A stretch of 64,000 nt of DNA from Chamaecrista fasciculata (lineage: Eukaryota > Streptophyta > Magnoliopsida > Fabales > Fabaceae), in NCBI GenBank assembly GCA_003254925.1, contig QANZ01048438.1:151473-215472 (forward strand). The letters run 5' to 3'. Every line of letters starts with the position of its first letter. Positions within the stretch are counted from its first letter, which is position 1. A model generated the notes under the pieces. It was not told where the DNA came from, ran no database searches, and saw only the letters and a list, made by a program, of their open reading frames with translations. A program made the position numbers and the translations under genes. Positions 44,935-56,150 of the stretch are shown here, piece after piece.

Positions 44935-45320
44935 AATTTGTTTAAACTTATAATCAAATCAAATTAAATTATAATTGTGATAATTATATTCGTTTTATAA
45001 TTTTTTATGATTAAATTATAATCTTATTTTTTAATAATCAAATACACTCAATTACAATTATACCCCTATATATATACCTATAATGACCTATATTTTAATA
45101 CATTTTCAATTTCAATTGGCCAACGGCAAACCCTTAAATGGAGCTCCGATCCGCGGAGGATTAGTCCTTAGCCCATCGGGCTGGGAAATACCTTGGGCAA
45201 CCAAAAAAATACATTTTCAATTATATAAAAAAGGATATTTGAGTCATTTTACACTATCTCTCATTTATTACACCTACAACAATCTTTATCTTACATCACA
45301 TTTCACTTAATTCTTTTTAA
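44935..45320. mobile_element. Harbinger-like MITE relative, split by a SINE
   Basis: TTATAATC/GATTATAA blocks, then CAATTACAATTATACCCC and CCTATAATGACCTAT, closely follow the right half of the MITE at 31341-34449. The ends are worn and no TAA duplication was fixed. A SINE fragment sits inside at 45112-45207. Confidence 0.5.
45112..45207 (+). mobile_element. 5'-truncated SINE (Au-SINE-like 3' end)
   Basis: The body contains GGAGCTCCGATCCGCGG and GGATTAGTCCTTAGCCC, then GGGCTGGGAAATACC and a short A-tail, the conserved 3' part of plant Au-type SINEs. It is flanked by a 15-bp target duplication AATACATTTTCAATT (45097-45111, 45208-45222), which proves target-primed insertion. The Pol III promoter half is absent, so the copy was truncated on arrival. 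Confidence 0.88.
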
Positions 45321-45322
45321 TA

Positions 45323-46100
45323 TTTTCTTTTTTAAATTATTATAATTCATTTTTACTTTTAATTATCTTTAATATTTAATAAAATAATAATAATAATTTA
45401 TTTTTTATCTATATAGTAATTAATATTATATTTTTATCATTACAAAAAACTTCTATCACTCTTGTTAAAAAAATTAACTATATAATTTAAAAAACAAATT
45501 CAATCAACATATTAAAAAAAATTGATTTCAAATAATGGTTGACCGTTGATGCTCAAGGTAATTAAGATTGGGATCTTGTTAAGGATAAAAAAGACACATG
45601 ATAGATCGACCGAGAATCGTAAAATCAGAAGGGCCAAAATGATGAGGTCCACGAACTCTTTCCTATCATTGATTGCATGTTGTCCATTTTGCCTTTGATA
45701 TGAATCTTGTAACCTAAAAGCACACCATTCATACATCATATATATAAAGTATGTCCAACAATTGAAAAGTAATAAGCAATTAAGAATAGTTGATGAATCA
45801 ATTTAACGAACTGTCATGATAAAATTAGAAAATGTGTTGTAATATAAGATCATAAGAATGTAAAGAAACTGCTTTTGATTCATTAGCAAGAGAATACACT
45901 CCAATATTAGAAATTCCACATAAAAACTCTCGATTTTTTTTCAGCTTCATTGTGTTTTAATCTCTCAACTTATTAAAAGTAAATAACAGAAACATGAAAA
46001 AATAGAATTTTATGTGGAATCAAAATGGAGAATCACCTAGACAGTTGAAGTATTTTCAAATGAATTTTGAATCATAAACTTCATGTCAAATATGTCATAT
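45323..46100. other. AT-rich intergenic stretch, nothing recognised
   Basis: No ORF over 80 codons, no splice-supported coding sequence and no clear repeat. Confidence 0.5.
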
Positions 46101-46108
46101 GGTATCCA

Positions 46109-46276
46109 CAGTGACGGAGATAGGGGGGCTGGTGGGGGCCACGGCCCCCCTCCAAAATTTCAGTAGTTACTATACATTAGTCTTAATATAGTTTAATTGT
46201 ATGCATTATAATCCCAACGGCCCTCCTTTAGTGTTAAAAAAAAATTTCTGGCCCCCCTTGTTAACATTTCTGGCTC
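46109..46276. mobile_element. hAT-like MITE with GGCCCCCC ends
   Basis: An 8-bp duplication GGTATCCA (46101-46108, 46277-46284) flanks 168 bp that starts CAGTGACGGAGATAG, a known hAT-type start. The right end stops at TTTCTGGCTC, so the last eight or so bases of the expected inverted repeat are missing although the duplication is intact. Confidence 0.75.
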
Positions 46277-46428
46277 GGTATCCATGTTTCACCCATCTTT
46301 GAGAAGGTATTAAATGCATAACCTTGAAATCCAAATGCAAGAAAAATGATTTTGTCCTCTCATTAAAGGTTCAATTATCAATTTACCAATGGAAGTATAC
46401 TCCATGTCAATATAAGCCTTGCTCTTTG

Positions 46429-47324
46429 GGGAGTGGATCCTCTACTGTCTAATTCTCTGCTGTCCAGTGTTGTCCAATTAATTGTAGTTGTTGGTTCAAT
46501 CTAGTGGCTCTTAATACGCCACGTGTCTCTCACTTCAAAATATTTGTTTTTCTTGCGTTGTATCTGAACTTAACCCACCTCTATGTCATCTTCCTCACAA
46601 ATTCTTCTTCTTTCTTCTTTTTTCTGGTAGCTTCCTTGGACCACTTATGGACTTCCATTTTCATCTCCTATCCTTCGACCTGCCTCTACTGTTCATCGTG
46701 ATTTAGGTTGGATTCTAGCTACTTGATTTTCGTTTATATATAGAGCCAAAAAACGAGGGTTTGAAAGACGATTTTGGAAAAAATGTTTTTGAGATTTGAG
46801 TGCGATTTGAGCCAAATTTCAGTGAGGTTTGAAGTTTTCTAGTGTGTTCTTGAAGTTCCCGGTGGTTCCCATGTATTTTCCGGCGAGATCGGAGAGTTGT
46901 CCGGTGGGTTTCAAACTTTAGTCGTTTTCATTTTAGTCCCTCTGTGCATCAACTTTTATTTCATTTTCTTTGCATTTTTGGCCCAATTTATGAAGGATTC
47001 ATGGATTAGGGACTAAAATGGAATGCTTGGAAGAGTTTTGGAACACTTTGCAATTTTTTTTTGAGATCTCGGGACTAAAGTGAAGGAAATTTAAATATAT
47101 GAGGACTAAATTGAAATTTTATTATGGACTGGTTCAAATGAAATAAAAGAACAAGAAGCAATCTTAAGTCTGAACGAAGAAAAAAAAATGAACCAGTGTG
47201 TGTTTCCTTGTTTGATGCCATGGGACACGTGGCGTATTTATAACCTTCAGATAAAATCAACGGATAAGATATAATACAGTAGAGAACAGCATAAAAAAAA
47301 AAGGACAGCTGAGGATCCACTCCC
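46429..47324. mobile_element. Mutator-like non-autonomous element (896 bp)
   Basis: Ends GGGAGTGGATCCTC / GAGGATCCACTCCC are flanked by the 9-bp duplication TGCTCTTTG (46420-46428, 47325-47333), the standard Mutator size. CGCCACGTGTC near the left pairs with GACACGTGGCG near the right, extending the arms. The middle includes a GGGACTAAAATGGAATG-TTGGAAGAG segment also found inside the element at 31441-33615. No transposase. Confidence 0.9.
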
Positions 47325-47333
47325 TGCTCTTTG

Positions 47334-47618
47334 ACTTTGACTACATCAAGAAATCACCAACCAGACAAATCAAGACACAAAAGACCATAACTAATCAAAT
47401 CAAATCAAATGCTATCACAAAGGGAGCTTTTAGGGTAATTTCACATAAATTTAAAGCAAGAAATTACTTCTTCCAATAATAAGTCAAAGGTGATTGATTA
47501 ATACATTTTTAATAATAAAGAACTTGATCTTTTTAAATAGCCTTCTGTACCACTTAACAGAAAATGAAGTTTAAAGCAAGTATTTACGACTATACAATGT
47601 GCATTAATAAAATTAAAG
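47334..47618. other. Short spacer left of the Copia element
   Basis: AT-rich, no gene. It ends with the Copia target duplication GAAAC at 47619-47623. Confidence 0.6.
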
Positions 47619-47623
47619 GAAAC

Positions 47624-48024
47624 CGTAAAGATTTGATCTTATTATTTAAGATTTGGGATATCTTATGTAATCTTTGAGTGACTTGTATTTTAATTAGTTA
47701 CCATATATTTTGGGATAGAATCCTTGGTGACTAAAGAATTAGGGACTTGGGCCTATTGGGCTTAAGTTAAGTAATCCTTGTGTATCTAGGGTTTGGGATG
47801 TCTATAAATAGACTACTAAGTATGACTTGAGAGGGAGATTAGTTCATCAGGTTATTGTATTCTCACATTCTATATAGTGAAATCCTTTGTTCTTGGCTGA
47901 ATGTAGGTCACACTGATCGAACCAGGTAAATTGTCTTGTGTTCTTCTATTATTCTCTTTATTCCGCATTATCATACTTGTTTAGATCTGTGAATGTTTGT
48001 TGGGAGATACTCTGAATCCTAACA
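47624..48024 (+). repeat. 5' LTR of the Copia element
   Basis: It begins CGTAAAGATTTG, the terminal T being mutated relative to the 3' copy, and ends ATCCTAACA. A TATA-like CTATAAATAG near 47812 is the probable start of the element transcript. Confidence 0.93.
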
Positions 48025-48026
48025 AG

Positions 48027-48042
48027 TGGTATCAGAGTCTGG
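48027..48042 (+). promoter_or_regulatory. Primer-binding site (initiator Met-tRNA type)
   Basis: TGGTATCAGAGTC starts two bases after the 5' LTR. It is the usual plant LTR-element complement to the 3' end of initiator tRNA-Met, with one change (AGT for AGC). Confidence 0.85.
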
Positions 48043-48059
48043 TTCTCTTGTTTTTCCTT

Positions 48060-49051
48060 TTCTTTTTCTCTTTGAATTTGAAGGAAAAATTAGGAGGGAG
48101 CAGATTTGCAGTTTCAACAATCAGAAGAGGACCACTTTTATAATTTTAGCAAAGATTACAAAAAGGTGCATCAGGAATTTGAAATCGTGAATCAATTTTT
48201 CAACGCTACTGTGCACGAACTCGAAAAACCGAAGGAGTCGAAGCTTGTGTTCGTGATTCTTGTTCGCGAACTCGACGGATTCTTGATCGGAGATCGACGC
48301 GACTTCAGCAGAGGTGTTCGTCGTCAGCGGAGAGCGGCGGAGAGCGGCGGTTTTTTTTCTGACCAGATTCGCGGCGTTCGGAGTCCGTTCTTTCAACGTT
48401 TTGTGAGCACAGATCGACGCGGCTGTTGAAGGGGAGTTCGTCGCCGGCCTTGATCGACGGTGGACGACGTGCAGCGGCGGTTCGCGGCGGAATCTCGGCA
48501 GATTTGACGGAGTGCGCGAACAGTGAACGTGACGCGTTCTTTCACGGCGGAGTTGTGCATCGAAGCGGTGTTTCACGGCGGGCTTTGCACAGACCAGATC
48601 AGCGGCGGTAGGCGGCGATTTCTGGGCAGTTTCGCGACGCTCGTTGATCGAAGAAAGACGGCAAAGAGCGGCGGAATTCTGGGCAGATTCGCGGCGGAGT
48701 TCTGAGATCGTTGCTGGGTTCGTGAAAGTCCGGTGTTTTTTCTGCGTTTGTGAGCAGCAGAGATCGACGTCGCCGGCGGTGATTAAAGTTCGTCGAAGGG
48801 CGACGGCGTTTTCTGGGCAGATTCGGCGGAGATCGGAGTTCGTTTTCTGGGTTCCTGTTGTTTCCGGGCAGATTTGGTATAGCGGAGATTGACGGAGGTT
48901 CATCAACGTTGGATTCGTGTTCGGAGTAGCCGGTGGTGTGTTTGTTTGTGTTGTTTCTTGTGTAAACAGGTGGTGTTTTCGCGGAGTAGATTCAACGGTC
49001 AACAAACGGTGATTTGCGTGAAGTTCGTGAATTTTTCATAGATTGGGTTCG
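48060..49051 (+). other. G-rich Copia leader with degenerate repeats and an open antisense frame
   Basis: This kilobase between the primer-binding site and gag is far richer in G and C than the neighbourhood. It repeats variants of GGGCAGATTCGGCGG and CGACGGCG. On the minus strand, 48121-49005 is open for 294 codons, starting MLTVESTPRK, with Arg/Pro/Thr/Ala-rich repetitive content and no domain I recognise. The sense strand has only short frames. I read it as a structured or repeat-expanded untranslated leader; the open frame may be a composition effect. Confidence 0.6.
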
Positions 49052-52000
49052 ATGGGTTCGTCGACAAAGTATGAGGTCGAGAAGTTCGATGGAGGAAACT
49101 TTAATCTTTGGAAGATAAGAATGCAATCCGCATTGGTTCTTCAAGACTTATGGCAGGCAATAGAAGAAAAATTTGCCGATTCGGTGAAGGAAGAAGAAAG
49201 GAAGGCATAGAGACAGAAGGCGTTGAGTGCGTTATTCATGAGTGTTACAGACAGCGTTCTACGGGAGATTGCCAACGAGGAAACAGCGGCAAAGGCGTGG
49301 GCAAAGCTGGAGGAACTGTACTCGGCGAAATCGCTGACCAACCGCCTTTACCTGAAGAAGAGGCTTTACAATTTGAGGATGAATGAGGGTACGCCAATCA
49401 AGTCTCACCTGGACGAGTTCAATTCGATAATTATGGACCTGAAGAATATAGAGGTAAAGATTGATGACGAGGATCAGGCCCTTATTGTGTTATGTTCTTT
49501 GTCGCCATCATACGAGACTTTTGTGGATTCAATGCTGTATGGGAGGGACAATATCTCACTGGATGACATTAGCAGTGCGTTAAAGTCAAAGGAGTTGAAG
49601 AAGCACCTTCCAGGCGATCGAGCAGAGGGCGAGGGATTGGTGACAAGGGGAAGAGCATAGGGGAAGGACTCACGTAAGTCCAAAGGGCGATTGAGGTCAA
49701 AGTCTAAGTCAAAGGCGAAGAAAGCAAGTTGCTTCAAGTGTGGTGAGCAGGGTCACTTTAAGAAGGATTGTCCAAAGTTGAAAGGGAAGAAGGGGAAGTC
49801 GCATGAAGAAAATTCAGCGAATGTTGTTGATACTTGTGGTACTTCTGACAATGGCGAATGTATGGGAGATGTGTGGTCTGTGGGTGTACAACATGGATCA
49901 AATTCTTGGATTCTTGATAGTGGTGCGACGTTTCACATGAGTCCACACAGGAGATGGTTTTCTTCGTATAACCAGATGCGTGGAACGGTCTATCTCGGAA
50001 ATAATATTTCGTTGGCGATAGAGGGGATCGGTCACATCAGAATCAAGATGTTCGACGGGGTCGTGAGAAGTATGGAGTGTTGGCATGTTCCTCAGATGAA
50101 GAGAAATCTCATTTCCTTATCAACCTTAGATGATCAAGGTTACAAGGTCCACGCCGAAGGTGGAACTCTTAAAGTTGGAAAGGGCTCGATGACACTGATG
50201 AAGGGGAAGCTGAGCGCCCGACTATATTATCTTCAGGGGACTGTGATTGTGGGTGAGGCGGTTGTTGCCTCAGCAAACACTGAGGCGAGTGATGATTCTG
50301 GAGAAAGTGAGGATAGCACCTCGGACAGTGGCGAGACATGCACCTCAAGGCGCGATCATAATCAGAGTCAGTTATGGCATTTGAGGCTCGGTCACATGAG
50401 TGACAAGGGACTGACACTTCTAAAGAAGCAGAACTTACTGGATGGGTACAAGGGGCATCCCTTGAAATTCTGTGAACACTGTGTGTTTGGAAAGCAGACG
50501 AGAGTAAAGTTCAGTAAGGAGGGAGTGCACACGACCAAGGATAGGTTGGATTACATCTATTCCGACCTATAGGGTCCCAACAGGGTTCTTTCTAAGAGCG
50601 GCGGCTGGTTTTACATGACATTGATTGATGATCATTCCAGAATGGTATGGGTGTACATACTTAAGTCGAAGGATGAGGCGTTTCCAACATTTATCAAGTG
50701 GAAGGCAATGGTTGAGAAGCAAACAGAGATGAAAGTGAAGTGCCTTAGGACTGATAATGGGTTGGAGTACTGCAACAAGGAGTTTAATGAGTTCTGCAGC
50801 AAGGGAGGCATTGTGAGACATCGCACATGCACAGGAATGCCGCAATAGAACGGGGTTGCAGAACGAACGCTCTGTGATAGAGCACGGAGCATGCTCTCAC
50901 ATGCTGGTGTGAGCAAGGACTTTTGGGATGAGGCGATTTGTACTGCGTGTTATTTGGTTAATAGATCGCCATCCATGGCAATCGGGAACAAAACTCCTCT
51001 TGAGGTATGGTCCGGTTCGCCTGCTGGTTACAAGCACTTGAGAGTGTTTGAGTGCCCTGCATATGCTCATGTGAAGGATGGCAAGCTTGAGCCGAGGGCA
51101 AGAAAATGCATATTTCTAGGATATGAGGCTGGAGTTAAAGGATACAGGTTGTGGTGCACAGATCCTAAGTCTCCAGGAATAATGATCAGCAGGGATATAA
51201 CTTTCAATGAGTTTGCTTCATTGGACAAGCGAGAGGAAAAGGCGATAGCCAAGATAGATCACGGTGTGGGGAACCAAATAGAGCTAGTACTTGATAACGC
51301 TCCGACCGCCCAACCCAGTATCACTGAAGAGGAGCAGGTGCGAGATCTTTCTCATAACACTGAGGTCTCAGAGGCACAGGAACAACAACAAGGCTATAGC
51401 ATTGCAACAGGGAGGCAGAGGAGACAGTCTAAGCTGCCACAGAGATATGCGAACGTTGTTGATGGCAACCTTGTAGGGTATGCCAATCTGGTGGAGTTTG
51501 CCTTATCAGTTGCAGAGATAATCGATGTAGATGAGCCAAGTAGCTTCAATGAGGCTATTTCAGGTTCAGAAGCAGATGAGTGGATCGGTGCTATGGGGGA
51601 AGAGATTGAATCTCTTCACAAGAATCAGACGTGAGCGTTAGCCCCATTGCCAAAGGGGAAGAAGTTAGTAGGTTGCAAGTGGGTCTTTAAGAAAAATGAA
51701 GGAAATCCAGGGGTTGAACCGCCTAGATTTAAGGCAAGGCTGGTGGCAAAGGGTTTTACACAGAGGGAAGGGATCGATTACAACGAGGTGTTCTCTCTTG
51801 TGGTGAAGCATAGTTCCATCAGGGCATTGCTTGCCTTGGTTACTCTTCTGAACTATGAGTTGGAGCAATTAGACGTGAAAACGGCTTTCTTGCATGGCGA
51901 GTTGGAGGAGGAAATCTACATGAGTCAGCCAGAGGGTTTTGTAGTACCCGATAAGGAGGACCAAGTTTGTTTACTGAAGAAATCTTTGTATGGACTGAAG

Positions 52001-55000
52001 CAGTCGCCCAGGCAATGGTACAAGCGGTTTGATGCATTCATGGTTCATAATGGCTTCACGAGGAGCGCCTATGATAGTTGTGTGTATCATGGAAAGCTTG
52101 GCGAGGATTCGGTTTATTTGCTGTTGTATGTTGATGGCATGCTTATTGCTGCTAAGAGCATGTCGGCTGTCAACAAGTTAAAGAAGCAGCTCGACAAGGA
52201 GTTTGATATGAAGGATCTTGGAGGGGCGAGGAAGATACTCGGGATGGAAATAACACGTGATAGACGTGTTGGGAAGACAGTGCTCTCACAGCGGTCATAT
52301 ATGGAAAAGGTGTTACACAGGTTCAACATGGCGACCGCCAAGCCTGTCTCTGTCCCATTTGCCTCTCATTTCAGGCTATCATCGGATCTTTCGCCGAAGT
52401 CAGCAGAGGAGAAGGAGCAGATGTCAAAGGTTCCATACTCAAATGTTGTGGGCAGTGTTATGTACGTCATGGTTTGCACTCGCCCAGATATTTCACATGC
52501 AGTCAGTGTAGTGAGCAGGTATATGGCGTGATGGAGATTGTGCCCTAGGGCCAATCATTTTATAAATATGTTTCGAACATATTAATTAATTTATAGAGAT
52601 AAATTAATGGTTATCATATTATTAGCATGTTTACTATGATAACAGTCCATAATTAATTAATCAAAACTGTCCCTGGTCGCTCATTCAAGTGGGAACTTGA
52701 AATGAACCAAGACTAGCATGACCTCGGTGCATAGAGATGCATGCACTAGATGCTAGAACGAGTGTCGTGGTGCAATTATGTAAAGGGTTACAAATTGCTG
52801 GACCGACCCGGAGAGTCCTGCATGGGTTTTAGTCATTAGCTAGTCTCTCCTGTACACCTGTCACAATGCCCTTAGACCTGAGGTCTTCATCATTCCGGCG
52901 TTGTAGTTGTCAAACTTTGGCTTAGTCTAACGTTACCCGTAGCATGGTAGCCATAAGGGCTGAGTACGGGTTTGGTTGATTACCGTGCTGAGGAATGTGG
53001 TTGACCAAGATGGGATTTTGTCCCTCATAAAAGATGGGAGATATTTAACTGGGCCCCTCGATGAGTCTGTCCAAGGAATGTGTGGCCACACTGGAAATTG
53101 GGGCTTACTCAAGGAATCGAGAAAGTTGAGGTTTGGATTATGGATGACCTTCCCGTGCCTAATCCATGACCAAAATATCGTAGGGCAATAGGGATCAAGA
53201 CAAGGTGGTACTGAGGTTAAGTCGTTTCGGCGATAAACGATAACTCACGTGTTTTGGGTAGTCGTGATGGCTTGCTAGAGTCCGCTCTCGACTTGTAAGT
53301 CATAGAGATGACTTGCTGCCAACTTCACGTGGGGCCTGCTGGGTCACACACGAGCAGGATCAAGATGCCACATCGGGACACGAATTAGGGTTAATTCGTG
53401 GGTCACATAGGTGACACCGTTTAAGACATAATTGACTGTCTTGGGACATGAAATATTGTCTTAAATAAATATCTACAGATATATGATATTTAGATTTGTG
53501 GGACAAATTTAAATATATATATATATATGATAATTGTTAAATAGATAATTGGATTAGGCTATTTACAATTATATTCCTATTTATAATATTAGGAATAAAT
53601 AAATTGGATAAGTTTCCTAAAAGTTAGGAAATTATTGATTTATTAAATTCACTAATATTAGGATAAATGGGATTGAGGTTGGCGCCTAATATAGGCCTAT
53701 TTTAATTAATAGAAATGTTTTATTAATTAAAAGTCATGGCTTGAGATTTGAAATTCAAATAGATTTGATCTAGATTTCAAATGGTTGGATTAAATATATT
53801 AAGGTAATATTTTAATTCAATAATATATATATATATGGGCAATTCGAATTTTAGGTCTAGATTGAATTTGAATATTAGTGTAATTTTTTAATTCAATAAA
53901 GACTAAAATTCAAGATTTAAAAGATTGACTAAAGATATTATGGTAATATCTTAAATCAATATTGTTGGAAAATAACAAATTAGTTATAACTTCCTAAAAG
54001 TTAGGATTGTTATTTTGATTTATTAAATTCCAACAAAAAGGAGGAGGACTTGGCGCATGAGGTGAGTATCTTTTGAGAAGATTTGATCTTCCAAATTGAT
54101 TCACCAAGATTGCATCTGAATTCAAATTATAATATTAAGGTAATATTATAATTAGGAATTCAAGTCCTAAAATTATGATATTATTATAATCTCATAATTT
54201 AATAATTTGATAATCCTATAATTTAGGGATTCCCTAATTATAATTATCAAACTCCCCAAACCCTATATATACATAGCATAAGTCGACTTTCACTAAGCTC
54301 ATGCACACTTGGGAAAATTCGACTTTTGCCTAGCTAATTCACAAGAGCAAAATTCGATTTTGGCTTTTGGTGAAGAGAGAGAAAAACACAACCCTAGTTT
54401 CCTAGAGAGAGAAAGTGGCGCAAACCTAAAAAGAGTTTTAGGGTTTGTGACAAGGTTGTGTGAGATCAAGAATTTGATTCTTGATCATAGGCGCCATCTG
54501 GTTCTTGGGAATTCAAGAAATGTTCTAGAATTCAAGAACACCGTAGATAGAAGGTCCCTGGTTCACTTGGAGAAGTGAAGGAGGCTAGCACCTAGGCATC
54601 TCCAAATCTGTTCGTGTGGATCACCGGCGGAGGAAGCACACTCGGAGTGGACTCTTCAGCATCGTAGACACAAAAGTCGCTGATTGATTTGGGTAAATCT
54701 CTAGTCCTTTTACTGATACAGATCCATATAGCGGATCCTTGGGAAAGAAATCACTGTGCGCCTGGTTTTATTATTTACGTGTTTAAAATTTTAAATTTAT
54801 ACCTGTTTCCGTTGCGCTGGCGTGCCCGTGATTTCCCAACATGGCAAACCCAGGGGAAGAGCATTGGCGAGCAGTGAAATGGTTGTTGAGGTATCTGAAG
54901 GGTACGATAGAGGTTGGACTGACCTTCGACAGAGCTAGCTTGGAGCGATCGCCTTCAAGGCAATTAGTAGTTGGCTATGTGGATTCATACTAAGCGGGGG

Positions 55001-55434
55001 ATCTGGATAAAAGGTGATCGTTGATGGGATATGTCTTCACATTCTGTGGGAGTTGTATTAGCTGGAAGGCGACCTTGCAACATGTTGTTGCATTGTCGAC
55101 TACGGAGGCGGAGTACATGGCAATCACAGAGGCTATGAAAGAGGCGATATGGCTACGGGGTTTAGTGGGCGATCTTGGTTTGACTCAGGAGAGTACATCA
55201 GTGTACTGTGATAGTCAGAGTGCCATTCACCTTACGAAGAACCAGATGTACCATGAAAGGACGAAGCATATAGACGTCAGACATCACTTTGTTCGAGACA
55301 TCGTATCACAGGGGGTTGTTAGTGTGAAGAAGGTATCTACACATGAAAATCCAGCAGATATGATGACCAAGGTGATCCCGGTGACCAAGTTCCGACATTG
55401 TCAGGACTTGATAGGCGTGGGCAGTACTAGGTGA
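49052..55434 (+). pseudogene. Copia gag-pol polyprotein, broken
   Basis: All domains share one frame: UBN2-type gag (from MGSSTKYEVEKFDGG), zinc knuckle CFKCGEQGHFKKDC (about 49733), protease LDSGATFHMS (about 49914), the pre-integrase HxLRLGH-FCEHC finger, integrase MTLIDDHSR..RTDNG, RT WVFKKN to TRPDISHA, and RNase H from [19 protein letters not shown] to VGSTR. In-frame stops occur at 49208, 49658, 50570, 50846, 51632, 54991 and 55015. The RT box reads YVDGM (52127-52141) where active enzymes have YVDDM, so one catalytic Asp is lost. A solo LTR splits the RT end (SRYMA|NPG) at 52529. The element could move only with proteins supplied in trans. Confidence 0.93.
52529..54841 (+). mobile_element. 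Solo LTR (2313 bp) nested in the Copia RT region
   Basis: It begins TGATGGAGATTGTGCCC and ends GATTTCCCAACA; TGATGG/CCAACA is the near-perfect terminal repeat of a common plant LTR family with LTRs near 2 kb. Flanks are TGGCG (52524-52528) and TGGCA (54842-54846), a 5-bp duplication with one change; removing the insert rejoins the RT reading frame exactly. A TATA-like CCTATATATACATA lies near 54261. No internal region, primer site or second LTR is present, so the rest was lost by LTR-LTR recombination. Confidence 0.88.
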
Positions 55435-55499
55435 TACCAGATGCTCGGGGGCGAGCGGCAAGGCAAGGAGGCAACCGTATTGAAGAAGGGAATTCAAGT

Positions 55500-55511
55500 C
55501 AAGGGGAAGAT
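55500..55511 (+). promoter_or_regulatory. Polypurine tract of the Copia element
   Basis: CAAGGGGAAGAT directly precedes the 3' LTR and fits the plus-strand priming site. Confidence 0.8.
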
Positions 55512-55512
55512 T

Positions 55513-55926
55513 TGTAAAGATTTGATCTTATTATTTAAGATTTGGGATATCTTATGTAATCTTTGAGTGACTTGTATTTTAATTAGTTACCATATATTTT
55601 GGGATAGAATCCTTGGTGACTAAGGAATTAGGGACTTGGGCCTATTGGGCTTAGGTTAAGTAATCCTTGTGTATCTAGGGTTTGGGATGTCTATAAATAG
55701 ACTAGTAGCTAATGGTAGAAGTACGACTTGAGAGGGAGATTAGTTCATCAGGTTATTGTATTCCCACATTCTATATAGTGAAATCCTTTGTTCTTGGCTG
55801 GATGTAGGTCACACTGACCGAACCAGGGTAAATTGTCTTGTGTTCCTCTAATATTCTCTTTATTCTGCATTATCATACTTGTTTAGATCTGTGAATGTTT
55901 GTTGGGAGATACTCTGAATCCTAACA
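55513..55926 (+). repeat. 3' LTR of the Copia element
   Basis: It begins TGTAAAGATTTG and ends ATCCTAACA. Compared with the 5' copy it carries about 13 extra bases near 55706-55725 (GTAGCTAATGG region). Most other differences are C/T or A/G transitions. Confidence 0.93.
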
Positions 55927-55938
55927 GAAACTTCTAAC

Positions 55939-56150
55939 CTATGAAGCATGGACATTGACACGTATACGGCACACGACACGGACACGGACACACTGACATG
56001 TCAGATTCTTAAAACTATACGACACGACACGGCATATATTTATATATATAAATAATTAAACATCCATCAATTATAAAATTATATTAGTATAATAGATAAA
56101 TATATATACATATATATATATCCGTCAACTATTACACAATATTTATTTTT
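55939..56150. mobile_element. Truncated copy of the CTATGAAGCATGGACA hAT MITE family
   Basis: The left end CTATGAAGCATGGACA and the following GACACGGACACGGACAC, CAGATTCTTAAAA and ACGACACGACACGGC match the reverse strand of the MITE at 40893-41210. The far terminal repeat is absent. Only eight bases separate this copy's left end from the Copia target duplication. Confidence 0.8.

Larger units (their letters stand above)
47624..55926 (+). mobile_element. Full-length Ty1/Copia retrotransposon, inactive, with a nested solo LTR
   Basis: LTRs of 401 and 414 bp bound the element, and GAAAC (47619-47623, 55927-55931) is a perfect 5-bp target duplication. In order: 5' LTR, primer-binding site, a 1-kb G-rich leader, gag-protease-integrase-RT-RNase H in one frame, polypurine tract, 3' LTR. 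Without the nested LTR it is about 6 kb. The two LTRs differ at roughly a dozen positions plus a 12-13 bp indel, i.e. about 3% divergence, so insertion is of the order of one to a few million years old under usual plant rates. The RT and RNase H patterns suggest the Tork/TNT1 side of Copia (inference). Confidence 0.95.

Noticed and set aside
48121..49005. Calling the antisense frame a host gene
   Set aside because: It lies wholly in a retrotransposon leader, is repetitive, has no domain and no promoter or splice evidence; kept only as a finding.
49141..52554. Many minus-strand ORFs across the Copia polyprotein
   Set aside because: Shadows of the sense polyprotein frame.
54309..54578. 89-codon ORF in the nested LTR
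   Set aside because: No family match; LTRs of this type are non-coding.
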